NCBI GenBank assembly: GCA_963804045.1
Contig: CAWDOR010000036.1
Location: forward strand, 62,001 to 126,000
DNA: 64,000 nucleotides
From: Rhodoblastus sp963804045
GTDB taxonomy: Bacteria > Pseudomonadota > Alphaproteobacteria > Rhizobiales > Beijerinckiaceae
Direction: 5' to 3'
The position numbers and the translations under genes are program-made. Each line of letters begins with the position of its first letter. Within the stretch, counting starts at the first letter, position 1. Shown here piece after piece: positions 1-8,222 of this stretch. The notes under the pieces are model-generated. The model was given only the letters and a program-made list of their open reading frames with translations. It was not told the DNA's origin and ran no database searches.

Positions 1-48
1 CAAGGCGAGCCGGTGCTCAAGCAGGGCCCGGCGTCTCAGGAAAAATAA
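1..48 (+). CDS. ctpA: C-terminal tail of a gene, probably carboxy-terminal processing protease (partial)
   Basis: An open frame runs in from the left edge and stops at TAA 46-48, giving only 15 residues (QGEPVLKQGPASQEK). The tail carries no motif. The call rests on context: in Hyphomicrobiales the S41 peptidase ctpA usually sits directly upstream of the divergent polysaccharide deacetylase and rppH, which are the next two genes here. Confidence 0.45.
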   Translation, partial: QGEPVLKQGPASQEK

Positions 49-110
49 GCCTGCCAATATTTTCGCCCGGCCCGTTCATCGAAGCGGGCCGGGTTGTTTC
101 GTAGAGGGCC

Positions 111-1283
111 ATGCAGGACGAACTCGACCGCCCATTGGGGCTCGACCGCAAGCAGCCGCCGCCGGGCGGGCGGCGCAAGCCATTGCTTTCGGTTGGCCTT
201 GGCGTGAGCCTGGCGCTGGTCGGCGGCGGCTTCTGGCTGGCCGCGCGGCAGGGGCCTGGCGGTGGACAGGGGCTCGGCGGCGAACCGGAAGCGCGGGCGA
301 CGATCCAGCCGCTGCCGCCGGCGCCGCCTGCGCCGCCGCCGCCCCAGGTCCAGGTCGCGCCCGCCGCGCCCGCCGCCGAGGCGGGCCAGCAGGTCGACAT
401 GGAGAATGGCGTGCGCGTGGTGCGCGGCGGCGCCGGCGGTCCGGCGATCATTCACGTGCCCGATTTCTCCGGCGCCAAGGCGCTGCCGCCGGCGCCGGAT
501 GCGCGGCTGGCGGAAAAGACCCGCTTCGGCCTGTTGCCCCGGCGCGGCCGCGACGGCGCCCGTCCCGCCGATGTTTACGCCCGGCCGCAGCCGCCGCTCA
601 AAGCCAATATGCCGCGCATCGCCATTGTCGTCGGCGGCATGGGGCTGAACGACATGGCGACCCAGGAGGCCATCGCCCGCCTGCCGGCGGCGGTGAGCCT
701 GGCTTTCGCCCCCTATGGCGCGCGGGTCGAGCATCTCGGCAATTCGGCGCGCGACGCCGGCCATGAAATTCTGTTGCAGGCGGCGATGGAGCCTTTCGAC
801 GCGGCGCAGGCGCCGGGGCCGCATGTGCTGACGACAGGAAACGCCCCCAAGGCCGAGGACGATCTGCATTGGCAGATGGGCCGTCTGGTCGGCTATATCG
901 GCCTGATCAATTTTCAGGGCGGCAAATTCACCGCCGACCGCGACGCCACCGCCGCGCTGATGGCCGAACTGGCGGAGCGCGGCCTCGATTTCGTCGAGGA
1001 CGGCTCCGCGCCGCAGAGCCTCGCCGGCGAACTCGCCGAGGAAAAGAAAGTCGGCGCTCTCAAGGCCGATGTGCGCATTGACGAGGTCCAGCGCCCGGAG
1101 GCCATTGACGCGGCCCTGGCCAGACTGGAGACTCTGGCGCGGCAGAAGGGAGTCGCGGTCGGCTTCGCCTCCGGCCTGCCGCTCGCCAATGGCCGCATCG
1201 TCGGCTTTTTAACGGATCTAAAGACGCGCGGCGTGGCCCTGGTGCCGGTTTCATCGGTTCTGCGCGGCGCTGACAAGAGGTAA
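111..1283 (+). CDS. Divergent polysaccharide deacetylase family protein
   Basis: 390 aa. A short basic N-terminus is followed by one membrane segment (about residues 24-45) and a Pro/Ala-rich linker, then the catalytic-type domain from about residue 165 (MPRIAIVVGGMGLND), typical of the divergent polysaccharide deacetylase (DUF610) family. The domain should lie in the periplasm, anchored in the inner membrane, and act on envelope polysaccharide; the true substrate is unknown. The stop codon overlaps the rppH start (TAATG), so the two genes are probably translationally coupled. The order ctpA, this gene, rppH is conserved in related genomes. Confidence 0.85.
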   Translation: MQDELDRPLGLDRKQPPPGGRRKPLLSVGLGVSLALVGGGFWLAARQGPGGGQGLGGEPEARATIQPLPPAPPAPPPPQVQVAPAAPAAEAGQQVDMENGVRVVRGGAGGPAIIHVPDFSGAKALPPAPDARLAEKTRFGLLPRRGRDGARPADVYARPQPPLKANMPRIAIVVGGMGLNDMATQEAIARLPAAVSLAFAPYGARVEHLGNSARDAGHEILLQAAMEPFDAAQAPGPHVLTTGNAPKAEDDLHWQMGRLVGYIGLINFQGGKFTADRDATAALMAELAERGLDFVEDGSAPQSLAGELAEEKKVGALKADVRIDEVQRPEAIDAALARLETLARQKGVAVGFASGLPLANGRIVGFLTDLKTRGVALVPVSSVLRGADKR

Positions 1284-1789
1284 TGATGGATGCGCTGACT
1301 TATCGTCCCTGTGTCGGCATCATGCTGCTCAACGCCAAGGGCCGGGTTTTCGTCGGACGACGCAAATCGAAGCGCGGCCCCGAGGTGCATCCGCTGGAGC
1401 ATGAATGGCAGATGCCGCAAGGCGGCATTGACGACGGCGAAACGCCTTACAAGGCGGCCTTGCGCGAATTGCGCGAGGAGACCAATGTGCGCAGCGCCGA
1501 TTTCATCGCCGAGGCGCCGGACTGGCTGAGTTACGACCTGCCCACGGATATTGGCCGCAAGAACTGGCGCGGCCGGTTTCGCGGCCAGACGCAGAAATGG
1601 TTCGCTTTGCGCTTCACTGGCAAGGAGTCGGAAATCGACATCGAGACGCCGGACAATGGCAAGCACAAGCCGGAATTCGACGCCTGGCGCTGGGAGCGCA
1701 TGGAGCGCCTGCCGGAACTGATCGTGCCGTTCAAACGCCAGGTCTATGAGCAGGTCTGCGCCCAATTCGCCCATCTCGCGGGCGCTTGA
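1283..1789 (+). CDS. rppH: RNA pyrophosphohydrolase RppH (Nudix)
   Basis: 168 aa, the usual RppH length. The start MMDALTYRPCVGIML leads into a Nudix fold with a full Nudix box at about residues 48-70 (GGIDDGET...LRELREET), which provides the metal-binding glutamates. RppH removes pyrophosphate from the 5' triphosphate end of mRNAs and so exposes them to RNase E. Two ATGs (1283 and 1286) are possible; the first overlaps the upstream stop. The family assignment is firm. Confidence 0.93.
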   Translation: MMDALTYRPCVGIMLLNAKGRVFVGRRKSKRGPEVHPLEHEWQMPQGGIDDGETPYKAALRELREETNVRSADFIAEAPDWLSYDLPTDIGRKNWRGRFRGQTQKWFALRFTGKESEIDIETPDNGKHKPEFDAWRWERMERLPELIVPFKRQVYEQVCAQFAHLAGA

Positions 1790-1825
1790 ATTTTGGGACG
1801 CGAGAGACTTGGGAGGCGGCGGCGC

Positions 1826-2005
1826 TCAGCCGGCGCCGGGGTCGGAGTCGTTCTCGAATTCGTTTTCGCAGGGCAGGGCGCCGCAGCCGGGGCAGGCGTC
1901 GAAATTGGTCAGTTCGGCGCGGGCGTGGGGGCCGGCCGGCGGCATTTTGCGCTCGGCGGCTTTGGTTTCGACGATGGTTTGGATGTTGGATTCGATTTCA
2001 GTCAT
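1826..2005 (-). CDS. Small conserved-looking protein with CPGC motif, unknown function
   Basis: A 59-codon frame opposite in direction to its neighbours, filling the gap between rppH and the acetyltransferase. ATG at 2005 is preceded by a good ribosome binding site (GGAGG, 6-7 nt upstream). The product is acidic at its end and has cysteines in the context FDACPGCGALPC, which could bind a metal. No family is recognised. Base composition is like neighbouring coding DNA. The strong RBS and codon use make it likely to be real. Confidence 0.5.
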   Translation of the reverse strand: MTEIESNIQTIVETKAAERKMPPAGPHARAELTNFDACPGCGALPCENEFENDSDPGAG

Positions 2006-2124
2006 GTTCGCCTCCGGCGAAGGCGGGAAAAACCGACGGGCGCGATTTTTCCGCCGGAATCAGTTAAACAGTTTGTTAACCGTCCCGCAGCGCGACCGAG
2101 TGTCGCAAGAACGAAAAAATTTCC

Positions 2125-2751
2125 GTGGAACTCCGTCCCGTCGATCCCGCGCCGGCCTTGAGACCGGCCGGCGCGTCCCTGCAAGGCGAAAGCATTCGCC
2201 TGGAAAGGCTGGGCGAAAGCCATCTCCCCTCCCTGTTCGACGCCTTATGCGCGCCAGGGCGTGAAAGCCTGTGGACTTTCATCGCCGTCGGACCTTTCGC
2301 CGAGCGCGCGGCTTTTCGCGCCGGTTTCGCGGCGCTCGGCGCGGGCGACGATCCCCTGCGCTATGTGGCCATCGCCCAGGACGACGACCGGGCGCTCGGC
2401 ACATTGTCGCTGATGCGGATCGACCTGCCCAATCGCGTCGTCGAAGTCGGCTCGGTGATTTTTTCGCCGGAATTGCAGCAAAGCCGGGGCGCGACCGAGG
2501 CGCAGTATCTGCTGGCGCGCCATGTGTTCGAGGATCTGGGATTTCGCCGCTATGAATGGAAATGCGACGCCGGCAACGCGGCGTCCAGAGGCGCGGCCTT
2601 GCGGCTGGGCTTCGGTTTCGAGGGCGTGTTCCGCCAGCACATGATCGTCAAGGGCCGCAATCGCGACACCGCCTGGTTTTCCATGCTCGATGGCGAATGG
2701 CCGGCGCGGCGCGCCGCATTCGAAATCCTGGCTGTCGGCGGAAAATTTTGA
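2125..2751 (+). CDS. GNAT family N-acetyltransferase (RimJ/RimL-like)
   Basis: 208 aa from a GTG start (MELRPVDPAP). The N-terminal part resembles RimJ/RimL-type acetyltransferases that start with ...GESIRLERLGESHLPSLFDAL; the acetyl-CoA-binding region lies around residues 120-160 (LARHVFEDLGFRRYEWKCD), followed by the family-typical ASRGAALRLGFGFEGVFR. It should transfer an acetyl group from acetyl-CoA to an amino group; the acceptor cannot be told. It lies 33 bp before recF in the same direction. The start is uncertain because no ATG lies near the frame start. Confidence 0.8.
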   Translation: MELRPVDPAPALRPAGASLQGESIRLERLGESHLPSLFDALCAPGRESLWTFIAVGPFAERAAFRAGFAALGAGDDPLRYVAIAQDDDRALGTLSLMRIDLPNRVVEVGSVIFSPELQQSRGATEAQYLLARHVFEDLGFRRYEWKCDAGNAASRGAALRLGFGFEGVFRQHMIVKGRNRDTAWFSMLDGEWPARRAAFEILAVGGKF

Positions 2752-2784
2752 CGCGCGGGGACGGCAAAAAGTTAAACTGCGGCC

Positions 2785-3966
2785 ATGACCATCCACCCCC
2801 CAAGCGATTCCCTGTTGCGCGCGCCAAAAGTGCGCCGCGTGGCGCTGGCGGATTTCCGCTGCTATGCGGGCCTGGACCTCAGGACGAGCGCGAGACTGGT
2901 GGCGCTCGCCGGCGACAATGGCGCCGGCAAGACCAATCTTCTCGAGGCGCTGTCGCTGTTCGCCCAGGGGCGGGGGCTGCGCCGCGCCGATCTGAGCGAT
3001 TTTCCGCGCGAGGGCGGTCCCGGCGGCTTCGCGGTGTCGCTGGAGCTGGACGGCGAGGCCGGCGGCTTGCTGCAATTGGGGACCGGGCTGGAAATCCTCG
3101 ACGGCGCCGCGCAGCGAAAATTCCGCCTCGATCGCGAGCCGATCGCCTCGCCGCGCGCCTTCGCCGATCATTTGCGCATCGTCTGGCTGACGCCGTCCAT
3201 GGACGGCCTGTTCACCGGCCCGGCCGGCGACCGCCGCCGCTTTCTCGACCGCCTGGTTCTGGCCGTGGACAGCGAGCACGGGGCGCGGGTCAACGGGCTG
3301 GAAAAGGCCTTGCGCAATCGCAACCGCCTGCTCGAGGAGCGGCGCGGCGAAAAAATCTGGCTCGACGCCGCCGAGCGCGAAATCGCCGAACTGGCCATCG
3401 CCGTCGCCGCCGCGCGCCGCGAGACGGTGGAGCGGCTCGCGGCGCTGATCGCCGCCAGCCGCGACGAGGCCTCGCCCTTTCCCTGGGCGGAAATCGCGCT
3501 GGAAGGCGAGATCGACAAGCTGCTGGCGGATAATTCCGCGCTCGCCGCCGAAGATCTTTATCGCGCCATTTTGCGCGACAACCGCGCCCGCGACGCGGCG
3601 GCGGGCCGCACCCTGATCGGCCCGCAGGCCAGCGATCTGCTGGTGCGCCACGGCCCGAAAGCCTGCGAGGCGCGCCGCGCCTCGACCGGCGAGCAAAAGG
3701 CCTTGCTGGTCGGCCTGGTGCTCGCCCATGCGCGGCTGGTGGCGGCGATGAGCGGCATGGCCCCGCTGGTGCTGCTTGACGAAATCGCCGCCCATTTCGA
3801 TCCGCTGCGCCGCCGCGCGCTGTTCGACGCGCTCGACGCGCTGGGCGGCCAGGTGTGGATGACCGGCGCCGACGCCGGCCTGTTCGAGGAGCTTCGGGGC
3901 CGCGCCGATCTCTTCGCCGTCGCGGGCGGACGGATTTCCGAGATTTTTCGCACGGAGGGGCCATGA
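2785..3966 (+). CDS. recF: DNA replication/repair ATPase RecF
   Basis: 393 aa. Walker A GDNGAGKT at residues 43-50, an ABC-type signature region (STGEQKALLVGL) and Walker B (PLVLLDEIAAHFD) near the C-terminus are in RecF order and spacing. RecF loads RecA at gaps in the RecFOR pathway. The last bases overlap the recQ start (ATGA), so the two recombination-repair genes are coupled. In many bacteria recF lies by dnaA-dnaN; here it is paired with recQ instead. Confidence 0.93.
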   Translation: MTIHPPSDSLLRAPKVRRVALADFRCYAGLDLRTSARLVALAGDNGAGKTNLLEALSLFAQGRGLRRADLSDFPREGGPGGFAVSLELDGEAGGLLQLGTGLEILDGAAQRKFRLDREPIASPRAFADHLRIVWLTPSMDGLFTGPAGDRRRFLDRLVLAVDSEHGARVNGLEKALRNRNRLLEERRGEKIWLDAAEREIAELAIAVAAARRETVERLAALIAASRDEASPFPWAEIALEGEIDKLLADNSALAAEDLYRAILRDNRARDAAAGRTLIGPQASDLLVRHGPKACEARRASTGEQKALLVGLVLAHARLVAAMSGMAPLVLLDEIAAHFDPLRRRALFDALDALGGQVWMTGADAGLFEELRGRADLFAVAGGRISEIFRTEGP

Positions 3967-5774
3967 GCGATCTGGGCTCCGCCAAAAAATATCTGAAAAA
4001 AATCTTCGGCTTCGACGATTTCCGTCCCGGTCAGGAAGAGATTGTCGCCGCCGTGCTCTCCGGCGATCCCGTGCTGGCGGTCATGCCCACGGGCTCGGGC
4101 AAGAGCCTGTGCTATCAATTGCCGGCGCTGTCAGGCGAGGGCCTGACCCTGGTGGTGTCGCCGCTGATCGCGCTGATGCGCGACCAGGTCGGGCAGATGC
4201 AGGCTTTGGGCCTGCCGGCGGCCACGCTCAATTCGCAGACCTCCGAGGCCGAGGCCGGGGAAACCTGGCGGCAAATTCGTTCCGGGTCGCTCAAACTGCT
4301 GTTCGTCTCGCCGGAGCGGCTGGCGATGGAGGGCATGATCGAGGCGCTGTTGCGCGCGAACATCAGCCGCGTCGCGGTGGACGAGGCCCATTGCATTTGC
4401 GAATGGGGCCATGATTTTCGCCCGGAATATCGGCTGATCCGCCAGAGCGTGGAAAAGCTCGGCGCCGTGCAGATTCTGGCCTTCACCGCCACCGCCGATT
4501 CCGCCATGCGCGCCGACATCGCCGAAAGGCTGTTCGACCGGCCGCCGAAAATCTTTCTGCACTCCTTCGACCGGCCCAATATTTCGCTCAGCTTCGCCGC
4601 CAAGGACCAGCCGCGCAAGCAATTGCAACGGTTTCTCGCCAGTCGGCGCGGCCAGAGCGGCATTGTCTATTGCGCCTCGCGCGCCGGCTGCGAAAGGCTC
4701 GCCGATTTCTTCGCCGAACAGGGGTTCGACACGGTCGTCTATCACGCCGGCCTCGATCAGGCGCGGCGCAACGCCAATCAGGACCGTTTTCTGCGCGAGG
4801 ATGGCGTGGTCGCCTTCGCCACCGTGGCTTTCGGCATGGGGGTCAACAAGCCCGACGTGCGCTTCGTCGCCCATGCCGACATGCCCCAGAGCATAGAGAG
4901 CTATTATCAGGAAATCGGCCGCGCCGGCCGCGATGGCCTGCCCGCCGACGCCTTCACGCTCTATGGCCTCGAGGACATGGCGCTGCGCCGCCGCCAGATC
5001 GACGAAAAGGATCTCGCCGAGGAGCGCAAGCGCGCCGAGCATCGGCGCTTTTCGGCGCTGGCGGCGCTGTGCGAGGCGGTCGCCTGCCGGCGGCAATTGC
5101 TGCTCGCCCATTTCAACGAGGAGTCGAAACCCTGCGGCGCCTGCGATTTCTGCCGCGGCGAGGTCCTCACTCGCGACGGCACGGTGGAGGCGCAAAAGGC
5201 CCTGGCCGCCGCCTATCGCACCGGACAGCGTTTTGGCCTGAATTATCTCGCGGATGTGCTGATGGGCGCCGACAGTGACGCCTTGAAGCGCAATCGCCAT
5301 GACACGCTCAAGACCTTTGGCGTCGGCGCGGATCGCTCCAAGAGCGAATGGGCTTCGACCTACCGCCAGCTTTTCGCCGCCGGCGCCTTGCGCGCGGCCA
5401 GCGCCGAGCATGGCGGCTTCGCCCTGACCGAAAAGGGCGAGGCGATCATGCTGGGACGCGAGACATTTACCCTGCGCGCCGATCCGCCGAAGATGAAAAC
5501 GACCGGCAAGGCGGCGAAAAGACCCCGCGAGCTGGAGGATGTGGGGTCCGGCGACGGAAAGGTTTTCGAGGCCTTGCGCCAATTGCGCCGCGAACTGGCG
5601 CGCGATCAGGGCCTGGCCGCCTATATGGTCTTCGCCGACCGCACCTTGCTGGAAATGGCGGAAAAACGCCCGGCGACGCTGGACGATTTGCGCGCCATTC
5701 ACGGCGTCGGCGAAAGAAAAGTCGTGCTTTACGGCGACGTCTTCCTTGAGGCCATCGCCCAGGCGGCGGAATGA
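3963..5774 (+). CDS. recQ: ATP-dependent DNA helicase RecQ
   Basis: 603 aa from the ATG overlapping the recF stop. Seen in order: Walker A (MPTGSGKS, residues 41-48), DEAH box (VDEAHCICEWGHDF), RecQ motif VI region (YYQEIGRAGRDG), the zinc-binding cysteines (CEAVACRR...CGACDFC), a winged-helix RQC region and a C-terminal HRDC domain (LLEMAEKRPATLDDLRAIHGVGERK). It is a 3'-5' helicase acting in the RecF pathway with RecJ. The frame is open further upstream to 3855 but that part is shadow of recF. Confidence 0.95.
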   Translation: MSDLGSAKKYLKKIFGFDDFRPGQEEIVAAVLSGDPVLAVMPTGSGKSLCYQLPALSGEGLTLVVSPLIALMRDQVGQMQALGLPAATLNSQTSEAEAGETWRQIRSGSLKLLFVSPERLAMEGMIEALLRANISRVAVDEAHCICEWGHDFRPEYRLIRQSVEKLGAVQILAFTATADSAMRADIAERLFDRPPKIFLHSFDRPNISLSFAAKDQPRKQLQRFLASRRGQSGIVYCASRAGCERLADFFAEQGFDTVVYHAGLDQARRNANQDRFLREDGVVAFATVAFGMGVNKPDVRFVAHADMPQSIESYYQEIGRAGRDGLPADAFTLYGLEDMALRRRQIDEKDLAEERKRAEHRRFSALAALCEAVACRRQLLLAHFNEESKPCGACDFCRGEVLTRDGTVEAQKALAAAYRTGQRFGLNYLADVLMGADSDALKRNRHDTLKTFGVGADRSKSEWASTYRQLFAAGALRAASAEHGGFALTEKGEAIMLGRETFTLRADPPKMKTTGKAAKRPRELEDVGSGDGKVFEALRQLRRELARDQGLAAYMVFADRTLLEMAEKRPATLDDLRAIHGVGERKVVLYGDVFLEAIAQAAE

Positions 5775-5793
5775 ACGCCGCCTGGGTCCAATA

Positions 5794-6039
5794 TCAATGC
5801 GCGGCGGGCGGCTGCGGCGCGCAATCCGCGCCGGCGCGGCCGAGATAGACGCAAGTTTTCGGCGACGCGCCGTTGGAGGCGATGAATTGCCAGGGGCGGG
5901 AGAACACCGACCAGATCAGCAAGGCGGTGACGATCAGCAGGATCGTATGGGCCAGACGACGGGTCGCGGCGTCGAGCGCGGCGTCGGCGTCATCGGCCGA
6001 GGGCCGCGCCGGATGCGCATGAGGATGAAACAGCAGCAT
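5794..6039 (-). CDS. Small single-pass membrane protein, unknown
   Basis: 81 aa, convergent with recQ. A His/Pro-rich N-terminus is followed by one clear membrane helix (about residues 30-45, TILLIVTALLIWSVF) and a short C-terminal part with two cysteines. An AGGAG ribosome binding site lies about 10 nt before ATG 6039. No family is recognised; a cytoplasmic N-terminus and periplasmic tail are possible. Confidence 0.55.
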   Translation of the reverse strand: MLLFHPHAHPARPSADDADAALDAATRRLAHTILLIVTALLIWSVFSRPWQFIASNGASPKTCVYLGRAGADCAPQPPAAH

Positions 6040-6143
6040 CGACCGGACTCCTGTAGCAGGAGGCCTCAGTTAGTCCCAAGCCGCATAAGCGCGCCATTCG
6101 GGTTGACGGGCGCCTGTGTAAAAGAAGCGTAAAGGTCCGTCGC

Positions 6144-7448
6144 TCATTCCAGCTCGGCCATGGCCTCGCGGTCGAGCAGCGAGGTTGTTTTGGTGTCCGG
6201 CAAAAAGAAATAGACCAGCAGCGAACAAAAAATCACGCCGCTGGCGTAATAATAAAAGCCGCTTTCGAGCCCCCGCGATTTGAACCAGAGCGCGATATAT
6301 TCGGCGCTGCCGCCAAACACCGACACGGCGAAAGCATAGGGCAGGCCGACGCCGGTGGCGCGCAGCGCGGCGGGAAAAAGCTCGGCCTTGACCACGGCGT
6401 TGATCGAAGTATAGGGCGCGGTCATCAGCCAGCCCAGCGCCACAAGGGCGAAGGCCTGCCAGGCGCCATGCGCGCGCTGCAAGGCGGTGAGCAGCGGCAC
6501 GGTGCCCAAAGTCCCCATGACGCCAAAGGCGAGCAGCACCGGGCGGCGGCCGATGCGGTCCGAAAGCGCGCCATAGAGCGGTTGGACGCACAAAGCGAAA
6601 ACCAGCGCCCCGGCGCTGACCCAGGTGCTTTCCTTGTCGCTCAGGCCCACGCTGAGCTTGAGGAATTTCTGGATGTAGATTGTATAAATATAGAAGGCGA
6701 GCGTGCCGCCCATGGTCAGGCCGACGACGACCAGCGCTTGGCGCCGATGCGTCCAGAGCGCGCGCAATCCTCCCGTCGCGCCCTTCGCCTTGGCGGCGGC
6801 GAAAGCTTCGGTCTCCTGGAGGTCGCGGCGCATCCACAGCGCGAACAGGGCGAGGCCGGCGCCGATGAAGAAGGGGATGCGCCAGCCGTAATCGCGCAAT
6901 TGCTCCGGGGTCAGCAGCAGATTTTGCAGCACCAGCAACACGCCGAGCGCGCCGAGCTGGCCGCCGATCAGCGTCACATAAAGAAAGCTGGAATAGAAGC
7001 CGCGCCGGGACGTCTCGCCCATTTCCGCGACATAAGTGGCGCTGGCGCCATATTCGCCGCCAAGACTCAGGCCCTGGATCAGCCGGGCGGCCATCAGCGC
7101 CGCCGGGGCGAGCACGCCGATCCGCTCATAGGTCGGAATCACCGCGATCAGCAGGGAGCCGCCGCACATCGTCAGCACCGAAAGCATCAGCGCGCGCCGC
7201 CGGCCGTGACGGTCGCCGATCAGGCCGAACAGCCAGCCGCCGACCGGCCGCATGAAGAAGCCCAACGCGAAAATGCCCGCCGAAGCGAGCATTTGCGCGG
7301 TCTGATCGGATTTTGGGAAGAAGGAGGGCGCGAAATAGAGCGAAAAGGCGGCGTAGACGTAGAAATCGTAATATTCCACGAGATTGCCGAGCGAGCCGAC
7401 AATGATCGCCTTGAGCCTTTGCGGATCGATCTTTTCCGGCGCCGCCAT
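6144..7448 (-). CDS. MFS transporter, metabolite:H+ symporter (MHS) family
   Basis: 434 aa, 12 predicted membrane segments. The N-terminus (GSLGNLVEYYDFYVY) and the loop motif (GDRHGRRRALMLSV) between helices 2 and 3, plus RLIQGLSLGGEYGA in helix 4, are signatures of the MHS branch (KgtP, ShiA, ProP, citrate carriers). It should import a carboxylate or similar organic acid with protons. It resembles the alpha-ketoglutarate permease group most, but substrate cannot be fixed from sequence. It stands alone between a small membrane protein and infC. Confidence 0.85.
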   Translation of the reverse strand: MAAPEKIDPQRLKAIIVGSLGNLVEYYDFYVYAAFSLYFAPSFFPKSDQTAQMLASAGIFALGFFMRPVGGWLFGLIGDRHGRRRALMLSVLTMCGGSLLIAVIPTYERIGVLAPAALMAARLIQGLSLGGEYGASATYVAEMGETSRRGFYSSFLYVTLIGGQLGALGVLLVLQNLLLTPEQLRDYGWRIPFFIGAGLALFALWMRRDLQETEAFAAAKAKGATGGLRALWTHRRQALVVVGLTMGGTLAFYIYTIYIQKFLKLSVGLSDKESTWVSAGALVFALCVQPLYGALSDRIGRRPVLLAFGVMGTLGTVPLLTALQRAHGAWQAFALVALGWLMTAPYTSINAVVKAELFPAALRATGVGLPYAFAVSVFGGSAEYIALWFKSRGLESGFYYYASGVIFCSLLVYFFLPDTKTTSLLDREAMAELE

Positions 7449-7509
7449 TCCCTCTCCCCGCGCAGTCGTGAACGGGAAGAATGGGGCAGGGCGGCGCGCC
7501 CCGCAAATC

Positions 7510-8049
7510 TTATTTGGGCGCGAGCACCATGATCATCTGGCGGCCGTCGAGCGAGGGCTCCAGTTCGATCTTGGCCATGCCCAGGGTTTCCGCCTTGACG
7601 CGCTCCAGCACCTTGAAGCCGAGCTCCTGATGGGCCATTTCGCGGCCGCGGAAACGCAGGACGAACTTGACCTTGTCGCCATCCTCAAAGAAGCGGCGCA
7701 CGGCCTTCATCTTGGTCTCGTAATCATGGTCGTCAATGCCGGGACGCAGCTTGATTTCCTTGATTTCGACGACTTTCTGCTTCTTGCGGGCCTCGGCGGC
7801 TTTTTTCTGCTCGTTGAAACGATATTTGCCGTAATCGAGGATCTTGCACACCGGCGGACTGGCGTTGGGGACGATCTCGACGAGATCCAGTCCCTCGCTT
7901 TCGGCGAGCGTCAGGGCTTCGAGCGTGTCGATGACGCCGCGATTCTGGCCTTCCGAATCGATCAGCTGAACCTCGCGAACTCGAATTTCCCGGTTGGTGC
8001 GTGGTCCCTCCTTCTGCGGAACCGGGGGGGCTTTCATCGGACGGCGAAT
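7510..8049 (-). CDS. infC: Translation initiation factor IF-3, AUU start
   Basis: 179 aa. The N-terminal domain (REIRVREVQLIDSEGQNRG) and C-terminal domain (IKLRPGIDDHDYETKMKAV) are plain IF-3. The start chosen is ATT at 8049, translated as MRRPMKAPP, because homologs in this order begin MRRP and a GAGGAG ribosome binding site lies 8 nt upstream. A rare AUU start is the classic basis of IF-3 autoregulation: the factor itself rejects non-standard start codons. An in-frame ATG at 8037 is the alternative. IF-3 binds the 30S subunit and checks start-codon choice. Confidence 0.92.
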   Translation of the reverse strand: MRRPMKAPPVPQKEGPRTNREIRVREVQLIDSEGQNRGVIDTLEALTLAESEGLDLVEIVPNASPPVCKILDYGKYRFNEQKKAAEARKKQKVVEIKEIKLRPGIDDHDYETKMKAVRRFFEDGDKVKFVLRFRGREMAHQELGFKVLERVKAETLGMAKIELEPSLDGRQMIMVLAPK

Positions 8050-8156
8050 GGCGTGATCTCCTCGAAAATTGACGATAGGCGGTTCGTCGAGCCCGCAGGG
8101 CGGCGACCCTACAGCAAAAAACCCCGCGACCGAAACCACGAGGACCGAACTCTGGA

Positions 8157-8185
8157 TACATTGTGGCGATTTGCGCCAAAGTCAA
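8157..8185 (-). promoter_or_regulatory. Candidate sigma-70-type promoter of infC
   Basis: On the minus strand a TTGACT box (8180-8185) is followed after 17 bp by AATGTA (8157-8162), about 110 bp before the infC start. The -35 is a 5/6 match; the -10 is weak. No other start site is apparent in the gap to the glycosyltransferase gene. Confidence 0.4.
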
Positions 8186-8222
8186 CGCGCATTTGCCGCG
8201 CCGGTCGCGATTTTGACCTAAA

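Noticed and set aside
2245..5702. Long minus-strand frames across recF and recQ
   Set aside because: Shadow frames; rich in Ala, Gly, Arg and His with no domain pattern, opposite to clear recF and recQ.
2785..5774. recF as a sign of the chromosomal origin
   Set aside because: recF is not next to dnaA or dnaN here, so it does not mark oriC.
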